DNA of 64,000 bases from Ruminiclostridium josui JCM 17888 (GTDB taxonomy: Bacteria; Bacillota; Clostridia; Acetivibrionales; DSM-1351): contig NZ_JAGE01000001.1 in NCBI RefSeq assembly GCF_000526495.1, positions 62,001-126,000 of the forward strand. The letters run 5' to 3'. Of the stretch, positions 16,015 to 24,938 are shown in pieces. A model generated the notes under the pieces. That model saw only the letters and a list, made by a program, of their open reading frames with translations, ran no database searches and was not told where the DNA came from. Within the stretch, counting starts at the first letter, position 1. Each line of letters starts with the position of its first letter. The position numbers and the translations under genes were made by a program.

Positions 16015-16112
16015 TAATTTTATAAGGCTTTCCACATCTATCGCTCTGAATTTTTGTGTATTTGTGTAAAATTGCTGATATTATATTTGCACTTAGCAGA
16101 AGTTGTAATTTC

Positions 16113-17309
16113 TTATTTTTGTTCCTCCATTTTTTGGTATGTTGCAATTATTCTATTTCGCATAAATTCATTCCCATTTTCACAAATTGTAAATGCCCTT
16201 GCGTCCCTTAAAAACTTCTCCGCAAGATACTCTCTTGAATATCCGTAGCAGCCTAAAATTTGAATTGACTCATTGGCTACCATAATAGCCGTTTCTGAAC
16301 CTTGCACTTTACTCATTTGGCAATTAATCATACTTGGTATACCGCTATCCTGATAAAAAGCAGCTTTTTGGTATAATAACCTAGATGATTCTATCATTAG
16401 TAGCATATTTGACAGTTTATGAGCAATAGCCTGAAGATTAATTATTTGTGTTCCACCTTGAACCCTTTGTTTAGAATACTTATAAGCAACATTAAAAGCC
16501 GCCTGTGCAATACCAGTACTTATAGCACCTACAGCAGGTAATCTATTCTCAACAAATGTCATGATTACCGGAAAACCCATTCCTTCCTTACCAAGCAAAT
16601 TTTCTTTTGGAACTATACAATTGTCCAAAATCAATTCTCCCTGTTGTGCTAACCTAAGTCCCATCTTATCTTCTATTTTGCCCACTTTTAACCCCTGTGT
16701 ATCTGCAGGTACTAGAAATGCACTAAGTCCTCCTTGAGGGGCACCTTTTGTTTTATCAGTTCTGGCCCAGACAATATATATACCGGCAATACCTGCATTT
16801 GTAATAAAACTTTTGGAACCATTTATTACATAATTATCACCTTTTAATTCTGCAGTCGTTAGCAACCCTGCATTGGGGTTACCTGACATATTGTCACATC
16901 CGCTTTGAGGCTCAGATATGGCTAAACCTATTAAAAATGGATCTTCTTTATCATCAGCAATCCTTCTTAGCCATTTATCCTTCTGTTCATCTGTCCCGAA
17001 CTTCTTTAATATCTTTGCACCAGTTATCATTGACAAAATTGTATATGCAACCCCTGCGTCACCGCGAGCAAGTTCTTCCATGATGGTTAATATTTCGAGA
17101 TTTGACAGTTCATTTCCGTTATACGCTTCTGGAACAGCAGCACTTCCAATTCCAAGCTTCATAGCTTCTTTTATAATCGGCAAAGGAATACAATCCTTTG
17201 GATTTTGTTTCCTATCATACTCTGCTGTAAAAGGTATCAGTTCCTTATCAACAAATTTGCTTACCATCTCTTTAAGTTGCATCTGTTCCTTCGACAAATT
17301 GAAATCCAT
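16113..17309 (-). CDS. acyl-CoA dehydrogenase, Etf-linked
   Basis: A 398-residue flavoprotein of normal family length. It has an N-terminal helical domain, the middle beta domain (ISEPQSGCDNMSGN, FITNAG) and a C-terminal helical domain. The catalytic glutamate is expected in FTICENGNE, where most relatives have YEGTxE. It would oxidise or reduce the alpha-beta bond of an acyl-CoA with FAD and exchange electrons with the EtfAB encoded just upstream. The pairing with a ferredoxin-domain EtfA recalls caffeyl-CoA reductase (CarCDE) of Acetobacterium. The acyl substrate is unknown. Confidence 0.9.
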   Translation of the reverse strand: MDFNLSKEQMQLKEMVSKFVDKELIPFTAEYDRKQNPKDCIPLPIIKEAMKLGIGSAAVPEAYNGNELSNLEILTIMEELARGDAGVAYTILSMITGAKILKKFGTDEQKDKWLRRIADDKEDPFLIGLAISEPQSGCDNMSGNPNAGLLTTAELKGDNYVINGSKSFITNAGIAGIYIVWARTDKTKGAPQGGLSAFLVPADTQGLKVGKIEDKMGLRLAQQGELILDNCIVPKENLLGKEGMGFPVIMTFVENRLPAVGAISTGIAQAAFNVAYKYSKQRVQGGTQIINLQAIAHKLSNMLLMIESSRLLYQKAAFYQDSGIPSMINCQMSKVQGSETAIMVANESIQILGCYGYSREYLAEKFLRDARAFTICENGNEFMRNRIIATYQKMEEQK

Positions 17310-17511
17310 AATTACATCCTCCTATTTATTATCTTTTTTATTAAAACAAATACTATTGTTAATCATTTAACAATGTATAGTATCCTTACAGTAAAAATTA
17401 GTACTTTCAGACCATGCACAAAATGCATGTTATATTCCTGTTTCAGGTATATTAAGAAAAGAGGGGTATTCTGTTCCCAACAGCTTTCTTTCCATTCAAT
17501 ATCTTTATGAA

Positions 17512-18705
17512 TTAGCTAATTCTTGATTTGAACTCTTTTACCAACAATGGAACTACCTCTAAAACATCTCCGACAATACCAAAGTTCGCTATCTTAAAGA
17601 TAGGAGCATCAGGATTCTTATTTACCGCTATTATTACATCAGAAGATGACATACCTGCAAGGTGTTGTATTGCGCCTGAGATGCCACATGCAAAATATAT
17701 TTTAGGACTAACCACTTTTCCAGTTTGCCCGATTTGATGATTATAGCCTATCCAGCCGCTGTCAACGATTGCCCGTGAAGCCCCAACGGCTCCGCCTAAT
17801 ACTTCAGCAAGTTCTTCAATTATTTTCATATTTTGGGGATCTTCTATTCCTCTACCTGCTGAAACAATTACATCGGCCTCCAACAAGTTAATCTTTTCAT
17901 TTATTGCCGATACCATCTTCGTAACCTTTGTCTTGACATTACTAGGTATTGTTACATCAGTTTTAATTATTTCACCGACTCTTGATGCATCAGGCTCAAG
18001 CGACTTCATAACCTTAGGCCTGACAGTTGACATCTGTGGTCTTTGGTTAGGACATACAATTGTTGCCATAATGTTTCCGCCAAACGCAGGTCTGGTTTGC
18101 AATAATAATCTCTTATCTTTATCAATCTCCAACCCTGTACAATCGGCTGTAAGCCCGGTATTTAATCTTGAAGAAATTCTTGGGGCAAGAGATCGACCGT
18201 ATGTAGTACCTCCTATTAAAATGATTTCCGGTTTGTACTTATTAATTATTTGTATAAATACATCAGTGTAGGCTTCATCATTATAGTGTTTTAATACCGG
18301 GCTATCTACCAAATATACGACATCTGCACCGTAGGTAATAAGAGTTTTTGCAGCATCTTCAACATTTTCGCCTAGCAACACTGCAGATAAAGGAACCTGT
18401 AGCTGCTCAGCAAGTTTTCTACCTTGTCCAAGTAATTCCAGAACTACACTTACAGGTATCCCGTTTTTTTGTTCTGCAAAAACCCATACTCCTTTGTATT
18501 CAGTAATATCATTATCCACTTGTAACTTTTCATTTTCAAATTGCAATGCATCAAATTTGCATGATGATGAACATGCTCCACATAATGTACAGTTGTTAAG
18601 TATCTCAGCCTTCATATTTTTGATTGTAATGGCTCCAAAAGGGCATGCGGAGATACACAACTTACACCCAGTACATTTATCAGTCTCTATTTTTATACCA
18701 GTCAT
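17512..18705 (-). CDS. etfA: electron transfer flavoprotein alpha subunit with N-terminal two-cluster ferredoxin domain
   Basis: Residues 1-60 hold two 4Fe-4S motifs: C11xxC14xxC17xxxC21 and C39xxC42xxC45xxxC49. The rest is a full EtfA ending with the FAD-binding region (AGRGIEDP, GWIGYNHQIGQTG, NPDAPIF). Plain EtfA lacks the ferredoxin part; it is present in CarE-type Etfs that work in flavin-based electron bifurcation. It is 12 bases after etfB and 202 bases before the acyl-CoA dehydrogenase. The complex would couple acyl-CoA reduction by NADH to ferredoxin reduction, or act in reverse. Confidence 0.92.
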   Translation of the reverse strand: MTGIKIETDKCTGCKLCISACPFGAITIKNMKAEILNNCTLCGACSSSCKFDALQFENEKLQVDNDITEYKGVWVFAEQKNGIPVSVVLELLGQGRKLAEQLQVPLSAVLLGENVEDAAKTLITYGADVVYLVDSPVLKHYNDEAYTDVFIQIINKYKPEIILIGGTTYGRSLAPRISSRLNTGLTADCTGLEIDKDKRLLLQTRPAFGGNIMATIVCPNQRPQMSTVRPKVMKSLEPDASRVGEIIKTDVTIPSNVKTKVTKMVSAINEKINLLEADVIVSAGRGIEDPQNMKIIEELAEVLGGAVGASRAIVDSGWIGYNHQIGQTGKVVSPKIYFACGISGAIQHLAGMSSSDVIIAVNKNPDAPIFKIANFGIVGDVLEVVPLLVKEFKSRIS

Positions 18706-18717
18706 ATTTTCCTCCGT

Positions 18718-19521
18718 CTATTTAAATACAGGAAGTTGCATAGAGAGCAACTTGTCTACCAATTTTTTAGCCTGCTGATCAGAATCTCCTTCAATCATTT
18801 CAGCTTTTATATTAAGTTCCGGAACAAAAGTGTCCACTACCTGTGTCGGTGAACCGCTAAGTCCGCATAATGACTTAGTGGCATTAATATCCTCCGCATT
18901 CCAAACACTAATTTTTGCTTTATTTGCCCTCATTATACCTTTTATAGACGAGAGTCTTGGTTCATTTATTTCCTTTACAACAGTTATCACTGCCGGCAAA
19001 GGCATCTCTATAATTTCATATCCATCCTCGTTCATACGCTGGCATCTGATATATCCTTCACGGATTTCCTCAATTTTCCTTACACATGTTGTGTGAGGTA
19101 TACCTAGTTTTTCAGCAAGACCCGGACCAACCTGTGCTGTATCCCCGTCTGTTGCCTGCTTACCGCAAATAATTAAATCAAATTTTCCGTTCTTCATAAT
19201 TCCCTTTGAAAGTGTATAGGCAGTTGCAAGCGAATCCGCACCTGCAAACGCCTTATCGCTCAACAAAACACCTTCGTCAACACCCAATGCTATTGCTTGT
19301 TTAAGCAAGTCTTCAACAGATGGTATGCCCATACTTATTGCCGTAACTTTTCCACCCAACTTTTCCCTTATCCGTATACTCTCCTCAATTGCATAAGTAT
19401 CAAACGGGTTAATTATGGATTTCTGGCCTTCTCTGATGATTGTATTCGTTTCTTTGTTCATTCTTACTTCGGTTGTATCTGGAACTTGCTTAATACATAC
19501 TACGATGTTCAACTCATTCAC
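18718..19521 (-). CDS. etfB: electron transfer flavoprotein beta subunit
   Basis: A 267-residue EtfB, first gene of the etfB-etfA-acyl-CoA dehydrogenase operon, with a GAGGAG ribosome site. It shows the usual opening (VVCIKQVPDTTEV), the nucleotide-binding KQATDGDTAQVGP and the conserved LPAVITVVKEINEPR. It would dimerise with the ferredoxin-type EtfA. In bifurcating Etfs the beta-subunit flavin takes electrons from NADH. Confidence 0.93.
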   Translation of the reverse strand: MNELNIVVCIKQVPDTTEVRMNKETNTIIREGQKSIINPFDTYAIEESIRIREKLGGKVTAISMGIPSVEDLLKQAIALGVDEGVLLSDKAFAGADSLATAYTLSKGIMKNGKFDLIICGKQATDGDTAQVGPGLAEKLGIPHTTCVRKIEEIREGYIRCQRMNEDGYEIIEMPLPAVITVVKEINEPRLSSIKGIMRANKAKISVWNAEDINATKSLCGLSGSPTQVVDTFVPELNIKAEMIEGDSDQQAKKLVDKLLSMQLPVFK

Positions 19522-19621
19522 TCCTCAATATATTAAGGTTTCTAATAGGTCAATTGCAAAATACTGCATTCACTTGTTGTACTAAATTCTTACTATTTGA
19601 GGTACTATATTCCTCTCCAAA

Positions 19622-19630
19622 ATTATAGCA
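19622..19630 (-). promoter_or_regulatory. extended -10 promoter candidate for etfB
   Basis: The minus strand reads TGCTATAAT, an extended -10, about 100 bases before etfB. No good -35 is seen 16-18 bases upstream. The rest of 19522-19876 holds nothing else I can support. Confidence 0.4.
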
Positions 19631-19876
19631 TGTTAGTATAAAATTCCCATAGATAATTCATATCTAACCACAGGATATTGATAAGTTATTTAACATAAGG
19701 GTCATCCTGGTAAATGGATTTATTAAGTAACATCCTTTAATAGTTACGGTTTATAAAAGTAAGTAACTTGTACAACTTAAATAACATGTTAATTTTAACA
19801 TAATATTGAAGTTATTACAATAAATATAATGGCTTAAGTTTATTAAAGTAAAATGAAAAAGTAAATTCACGAACCA

Positions 19877-19919
19877 TAAAAACTTCCGAGATTTTACTTC
19901 TAACATCAATCTCGGAAGT
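19877..19919 (-). terminator. terminator of the dockerin GH43 gene
   Basis: An 11-bp perfect stem (ACTTCCGAGAT at 19882-19892 with 19909-19919) is followed on the minus strand by TTTTTA. It lies 87 bases past the GH43 stop. Confidence 0.8.
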
Positions 19920-20005
19920 CTATATTAAAGAAAATTATGATTTTTGTTTATGGTTTGGTTGTCCATTACTTATCTTTATCCATTAGCTCCAACATCTGTA
20001 ACCCA

Positions 20006-21616
20006 CTACTTAATTTCAACGGGAAACTGCGTTCTTTTTCCAAGAAGGTACTCTTTTAAAAGTACATAGTCAAGTGCATCTATTGCACCGTTACCATCCA
20101 AGTCTGCAGCAGCAAGTCCATCTGCAGAAGGGAATTTTGTTATTGTTCCAAGAATGTACTGCTTCATAAGTGAAAAGTCAATTGCATTTATGTCTCCGCT
20201 TCCGTCCAAATCTCCATATACAACTTTATTTGCTTGAGCATTAAACTTCCATGTATTTACATTAAACAAATATCCGCTTCCACCTGTGAATTTCAGATAG
20301 AGATCATGTACTCCTGTTGCACCGCTGACTGCACATGATTTTGTTGTGTAAGTCTGCCAACCGCCGGTTCCTGGAACACTACAAGTACCAACAAGTTTTC
20401 CATCAACACTGTCAAGACGGATTTCTATATTACCTCCATTGGTTGCTGATGCAACTCTTGCCTCAAATGAGGCAGCACCCGTAGAACCAAAATCAACACC
20501 GCTTACTTTTACCCAGTCTCCATTTTCGATATTGCATACATTACGGCCACCTTCGCCGCACGCCTCAGTATTTATACCCATTTCCTGTGCCATTGTTTCA
20601 GCTTCATTAACAACGTAAGGATTTACATACTTTAATTGTGTAAGTCCATCTTTTGTAATATTGACCTTCTGCATTGTTCCGTCTGCGTTATATGTTATTT
20701 TATCTATACACACACTTCTCTGGTATGTTCTTGCATCACCGCTTGGAGCACCGTTAGCTATTGCAAGAGCTCTGTTATGATAAGCTATGTACCAGTTGTT
20801 TTTAAATGAGAATATGGAATGATGGTTGTTATTGCCTTCATTGGATGGAGGATTTGCCAATACTGTTCCTTTATATTGGAATCCAGTAATTGGGTTGTCG
20901 CTCATCATATAATCAATAGTAGCAGCTCCCTTAGAAAAATCAGTAGAATATGAGAAGTAATACTTTCCGTTATACTTGTGAAGTAATGAAGCTTCAAAGA
21001 AAATTGGAGCCACAATCTTTGATGCAGAACCGTTAACACTAATCATATCATTGTTAAGCTTAATTACTCTTGTATTTCCCTCACCGTTTCCGCCAAAATA
21101 TAAATAAGCCTGTCCGTCATCATCTATAAAAGCGGCCGGATCAAAGCACCAGAATCCGTTAGGAGGATTTACACCGGGAGTACTTCCGGTTACAAGAGCT
21201 TTTCCAAGTGCATCCTTAAAAGGTCCAGCAGGACTGTCGCTCACTGCAACACCTATACTTCCGCCGCCATTAGCGAAATACATATAGTATTTATTGTTCC
21301 TTGCTACAACTGAAGGAGCCCATGACAATGAAGCCCAGCCGGATGCTTTGAAAACCTCTCCGTGGTCCGTCCAGTTCTTCAAATCATCTGTTGATATACA
21401 AGTTATATCATTCATGATATAACCCGGGTTATTCGGATTGTATACATCGTGGGAGCAATAAAGATACAGTCTGCCGTTGGCTTCAATTCCGGTAGGATCA
21501 GCTGTATAGCGCTGGTAAAAAATCGGATAATCCGCAAATACAGTATTAATGCCTGACATTGATACCAGTATACAAACAACTAGTAGAACTGACAATTTCT
21601 TAACTTTTTTAAGCAT
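20006..21616 (-). CDS. cellulosomal GH43 - CBM6 - dockerin I enzyme
   Basis: A secreted 536-residue enzyme. Signal peptide about 1-28 ending in VFA. The GH43 five-bladed propeller (about 30-330) has the base Asp in TADPTG, the middle Asp in WCFDPAAF and the acid Glu in FFEASLL. A CBM6-like domain (about 335-460) follows, ending in KFTGGSGY and NVNTWKF. A type I dockerin (about 467-530) has two calcium repeats, GDLDGSGDINAID and ADLDGNGAIDALD, each followed by a K-x-Y-[IL]-L-G helix. The recognition pairs are Ala-Ile and Ala-Leu. It probably removes arabinose or xylose side chains from xylan while bound to a cellulosomal scaffoldin. It has its own ribosome site (AAAGGAGG) and terminator. Confidence 0.93.
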   Translation of the reverse strand: MLKKVKKLSVLLVVCILVSMSGINTVFADYPIFYQRYTADPTGIEANGRLYLYCSHDVYNPNNPGYIMNDITCISTDDLKNWTDHGEVFKASGWASLSWAPSVVARNNKYYMYFANGGGSIGVAVSDSPAGPFKDALGKALVTGSTPGVNPPNGFWCFDPAAFIDDDGQAYLYFGGNGEGNTRVIKLNNDMISVNGSASKIVAPIFFEASLLHKYNGKYYFSYSTDFSKGAATIDYMMSDNPITGFQYKGTVLANPPSNEGNNNHHSIFSFKNNWYIAYHNRALAIANGAPSGDARTYQRSVCIDKITYNADGTMQKVNITKDGLTQLKYVNPYVVNEAETMAQEMGINTEACGEGGRNVCNIENGDWVKVSGVDFGSTGAASFEARVASATNGGNIEIRLDSVDGKLVGTCSVPGTGGWQTYTTKSCAVSGATGVHDLYLKFTGGSGYLFNVNTWKFNAQANKVVYGDLDGSGDINAIDFSLMKQYILGTITKFPSADGLAAADLDGNGAIDALDYVLLKEYLLGKRTQFPVEIK

Positions 21617-22142
21617 AAAATAAGCCTCCTTTAAAATTATTAATGTGATTAAAAAAGTGAAGCACTAAAAATATACTCCTATATCCATTTTTGAATAAAG
21701 ATAAGTTATTAATTACTTTATTAGCACAAATTAGCGTGAATTTAAAGAAGTTTATAAGTGATTCGATTTCTGATTTTTAACCTCCCTTCTTACTTTATAA
21801 ATTAACTTTTCGAATCAACAAGGCACCTTTCCTTAATACATCTAATACCACGATCCGAACAAGGAAATTTTTTTCAAATAGGCAGGTATAAAGAATAGGA
21901 GCAAAATGAAAAGATCCTATTAGTAAATCTCATTCTAATTCATTATAAAATGTAAGCCCTTTACATCTCAATATAAATTCTTTTGACTTTTGTATGATAA
22001 TTTTGTAACTATTTGGGGTTGTTGGAAAAAAGAAATACTTTTGTTGTATAAAATTATATCAATGATTGCTTTTTTGATTACTTCTAAGCTTTCATTGATA
22101 TAATTTATACTCTAAGTATATTTATTTACTTTTATAAAAATA
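21617..22142. other. 526-base intergenic region with a long inverted repeat
   Basis: Near the recJ end, AAATTATATCAATGA (22051-22065) pairs perfectly with 22092-22106 around a 26-base loop. This may terminate recJ transcription, although no U-run is visible. The rest, upstream of the dockerin GH43 gene, is AT-rich and shows no ORF, no clear sigma-A promoter and no obvious catabolite (cre) box. Confidence 0.55.
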
Positions 22143-23873
22143 TTATCTGTAATGTTGTAAAACAACTTGTACATTTCTATAGCCATTATACTCATTGATA
22201 TCAATGTTAAAAATCATATCCAGCTTTATTTTATTGTCCCGTCCTGCATACATGTTTTGCAACTCCGTATTTCCATACCTTTGAGCAACGTATGAATCGA
22301 ACTCATCAATATTTCCAAAGTAAACGCAGTCAACAAAACTGTTTCCGCTTTTCAATCTCAGCTTTAGTACTTTTCTTTCGTTTCCGAATACTGCGGCTCG
22401 CTTTACTGATATATTTTTTTCTGCAAACAAAGGTTTTGTGTTTCCCTTTCCATATGGCTCTAAATAATTTAATTCTTCAGCCGTTCTTAAATTTATTGCA
22501 GATAATGGTATATGTGCGTCAATATATATTTTAGGGATAAGGTCATCATCCGTAAGTGTAGTAATACTGTTTATCCTTTCTCTTAAAACATCAACTTTGT
22601 CAGCATCCAGACTAAATCCTGCTGCCATTGGATGTCCCCCGAATTTCGTAAATAGTTCTCGACATTTTGATAGCTCTTCGAACATATTATATTCCTCTAT
22701 AGAGCGACCTGAGCCTTTTACACAATTCTCACCCTTTGTAAGTATAAATGTTGGAACATTATATTTTTCTCTTATCTTACCCGCAATGATACCTGCAATA
22801 CTTTCATGAATTTCCGGCTTATATACAACCAAAACCTTGTCGTCTTTTAAATCGCTGTTTTCTATGGTTTCAATGGTCTCCTCCACACCTTTTACAGTCA
22901 TGGATTTTCGTTCATTATTCAGGTCATGTAATTCAGCTGCCAAAACTTCTGCTTCCTGTGGATCGTCAGTAAGTAGTAATTTCAGCCCCTTCATTGCCCA
23001 GTCCAACCTACCTGATGCATTAATACACGGACCTATTATAAAGCCGAGATGATATACACCGATATTTTTTCCCCATATTCCGGTCTTTTTTAGAAGTGCA
23101 TTAAGTCCTATATTTTTTGTATCTGCTATTGCATTAAGGCCCTGTCTTACAAGAATCCTGTTTTCTTCTGTCAAATCAACTACATCACAAACAGTTGCAA
23201 TTGCTACAAACTCATAAAATTCCGCTTCCGCCTCCCTGGGAATACACATTTGCTCATATAGTACTTGTGCAAATTTAAACGCTACTCCTGCCCCGCAAAG
23301 CAGTTTAAAGGGATACTGACAATCTGCCTGCTTCATATCTATAATGGCATCAGCTTCAGGAATAATCTCAGGTACATCATGGTGGTCTGTAACTATTACT
23401 GTCAAGCCGGATTCTTTAGCAAATTGTATCTGTTCTTTTGCTGCAATACCGTTATCACAGGTAATAATTGTATCAATTCCGTCATTTAAAGCATTTTCAA
23501 CCAAGCTGTTACTTATACCGTATCCGTCCAGTATCCTGTGAGGAATGGCATAGTCAACGGTTGCCCCACACCTAGTCAAGGCCTTATATAATATATAAGT
23601 ACTTACAACACCGTCAACATCGTAGTCGCCAATTATTCGTATTTTTTTATTGAGCTTAATTTTTTCTTTAACAATGGAAACACCTTTCATCATATCTTTC
23701 ATTAGTTTAGGATCGTTTAACCCTTGCAAATCAGCCTTTATGTATTTTCTGGCATTATCTATATCCTTTATGCCTCTGTTTACAATAATTCTACAAAGAA
23801 GTTCGCTAATTCCCAATTCCTTTGACATTTTCTTGAAATCAAACTTAGGATTCCTTAATATCCACTTTTGCAA
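22143..23873 (-). CDS. recJ: single-stranded-DNA-specific exonuclease RecJ
   Basis: A 576-residue DHH-family nuclease. Motif I is IIGDYDVDGVVST, the DHH is in IVTDHHDVP, and the DHHA1 part includes GSGRSIEEYNMFEEL and KFGGHPMAAGFSL. It degrades single-stranded DNA 5' to 3' in recombination and repair. The start is a TTG about nine bases after GGGGGT. It is shorter than some Firmicutes RecJ proteins because a long C-terminal extension is absent. It is 25 bases after holA. Its usual downstream neighbour apt is displaced to the left edge of the window. Confidence 0.95.
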   Translation of the reverse strand: MQKWILRNPKFDFKKMSKELGISELLCRIIVNRGIKDIDNARKYIKADLQGLNDPKLMKDMMKGVSIVKEKIKLNKKIRIIGDYDVDGVVSTYILYKALTRCGATVDYAIPHRILDGYGISNSLVENALNDGIDTIITCDNGIAAKEQIQFAKESGLTVIVTDHHDVPEIIPEADAIIDMKQADCQYPFKLLCGAGVAFKFAQVLYEQMCIPREAEAEFYEFVAIATVCDVVDLTEENRILVRQGLNAIADTKNIGLNALLKKTGIWGKNIGVYHLGFIIGPCINASGRLDWAMKGLKLLLTDDPQEAEVLAAELHDLNNERKSMTVKGVEETIETIENSDLKDDKVLVVYKPEIHESIAGIIAGKIREKYNVPTFILTKGENCVKGSGRSIEEYNMFEELSKCRELFTKFGGHPMAAGFSLDADKVDVLRERINSITTLTDDDLIPKIYIDAHIPLSAINLRTAEELNYLEPYGKGNTKPLFAEKNISVKRAAVFGNERKVLKLRLKSGNSFVDCVYFGNIDEFDSYVAQRYGNTELQNMYAGRDNKIKLDMIFNIDINEYNGYRNVQVVLQHYR

Positions 23874-23898
23874 CTCTACCTGACCCCCGTATATAGTA

Positions 23899-24915
23899 TT
23901 ACTTCATTGAGGCTATGAGAAGTTCAATCGCCGTTCTATCAGCCATTTTCCCCGTTTTTATAGACTCATCCAATTCAAGGCTGTAATACATGGCCTTTTC
24001 CAAAATACCTATTTCCATATTCCTGCTTAATCCTAGGACTTTTGAGGCAACAAAAGGTGTTAATCCCATTTGCTTTGCTGCTGCATCCTCTCTCATCCCC
24101 TGTTGCTTAAGTAATTTCATTCTGTAAACCATTCTTATTTGTCTTACAATCATGTACATTACTTTTTGCATTGGCTCCTTCAAAGCAGCCATATCATTTA
24201 ACAGTTTTAGTGCTTTTGAAATGTTTCCTTCTGCTACTGCATCTGTAAGGTCAAAAATCCTGCTTTTTATAGTTTTCGTACATATTGACTGAACATCCTC
24301 TAGAGATATCTCCTGTTTATCTCCAATAAAATTCACTATTTTGTCAATTTCGTTCAGCAGTTCTGTCATGGAATATTCGCTGTTCTCAACTATATAAGAT
24401 GCTGCAATAGAATCTATTGTTTTTTTATGGCTTTTAAAGACCTTTGCAACCCATTTTACAAGGTCAGCAGGTTTTTGATAAGCAAACTCTACAACAAGTC
24501 CTTTTTTCTTAACAGCATTTACCAGCTTTATCCTCTTGTCTACTTCTTGTTCCACAAATATGAGGCATGTATAAGGAGGCATATTTTCAATATAGTCTGC
24601 AAGTTTATTATTTTCTGATTTCTTGTCAGAACTATCGCCTCCGCCTTTTTTGGACTTGAAAAAGCCGGAATTTCTTGAAATAACAATCTTTTTATCACTG
24701 AAAACAGGCATTGTTTCACAGTTTTCAATAAGAGTTTCCGTATCTTTTTTTCCTTCAAGATATATATAATTTAATTCCTTGGTTTCTTCATTAACAATCA
24801 GGTCAGCTATAGTATTCATATAATATTTTATAAGATAATCTTCCTGACCATAAAAGAGGTATACATTTCGCAGTTTATTATCCTTTAATTCTTTTTTTAA
24901 AATATCAAAACTCAT
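23899..24915 (-). CDS. holA: DNA polymerase III subunit delta
   Basis: A 338-residue HolA with the typical N-terminal pattern (VYLFYGQEDYLIKYY), a lid region (MTELLNEIDKIVNF) and the C-terminal collar helices (RQIRMVYRMKLLKQQG). Delta opens the beta clamp within the clamp-loader complex. It follows comEC by 23 bases, an order that is common in Firmicutes. The ATG is preceded by GAGGGAAA. Confidence 0.93.
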   Translation of the reverse strand: MSFDILKKELKDNKLRNVYLFYGQEDYLIKYYMNTIADLIVNEETKELNYIYLEGKKDTETLIENCETMPVFSDKKIVISRNSGFFKSKKGGGDSSDKKSENNKLADYIENMPPYTCLIFVEQEVDKRIKLVNAVKKKGLVVEFAYQKPADLVKWVAKVFKSHKKTIDSIAASYIVENSEYSMTELLNEIDKIVNFIGDKQEISLEDVQSICTKTIKSRIFDLTDAVAEGNISKALKLLNDMAALKEPMQKVMYMIVRQIRMVYRMKLLKQQGMREDAAAKQMGLTPFVASKVLGLSRNMEIGILEKAMYYSLELDESIKTGKMADRTAIELLIASMK

Positions 24916-24938
24916 ATTTTCCCTCTTTTTAATATATT

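Noticed and set aside
22292-23883. Several plus-strand frames opposite recJ
   Set aside because: All are short, have no ribosome site and lie opposite a gene with a full set of RecJ motifs.
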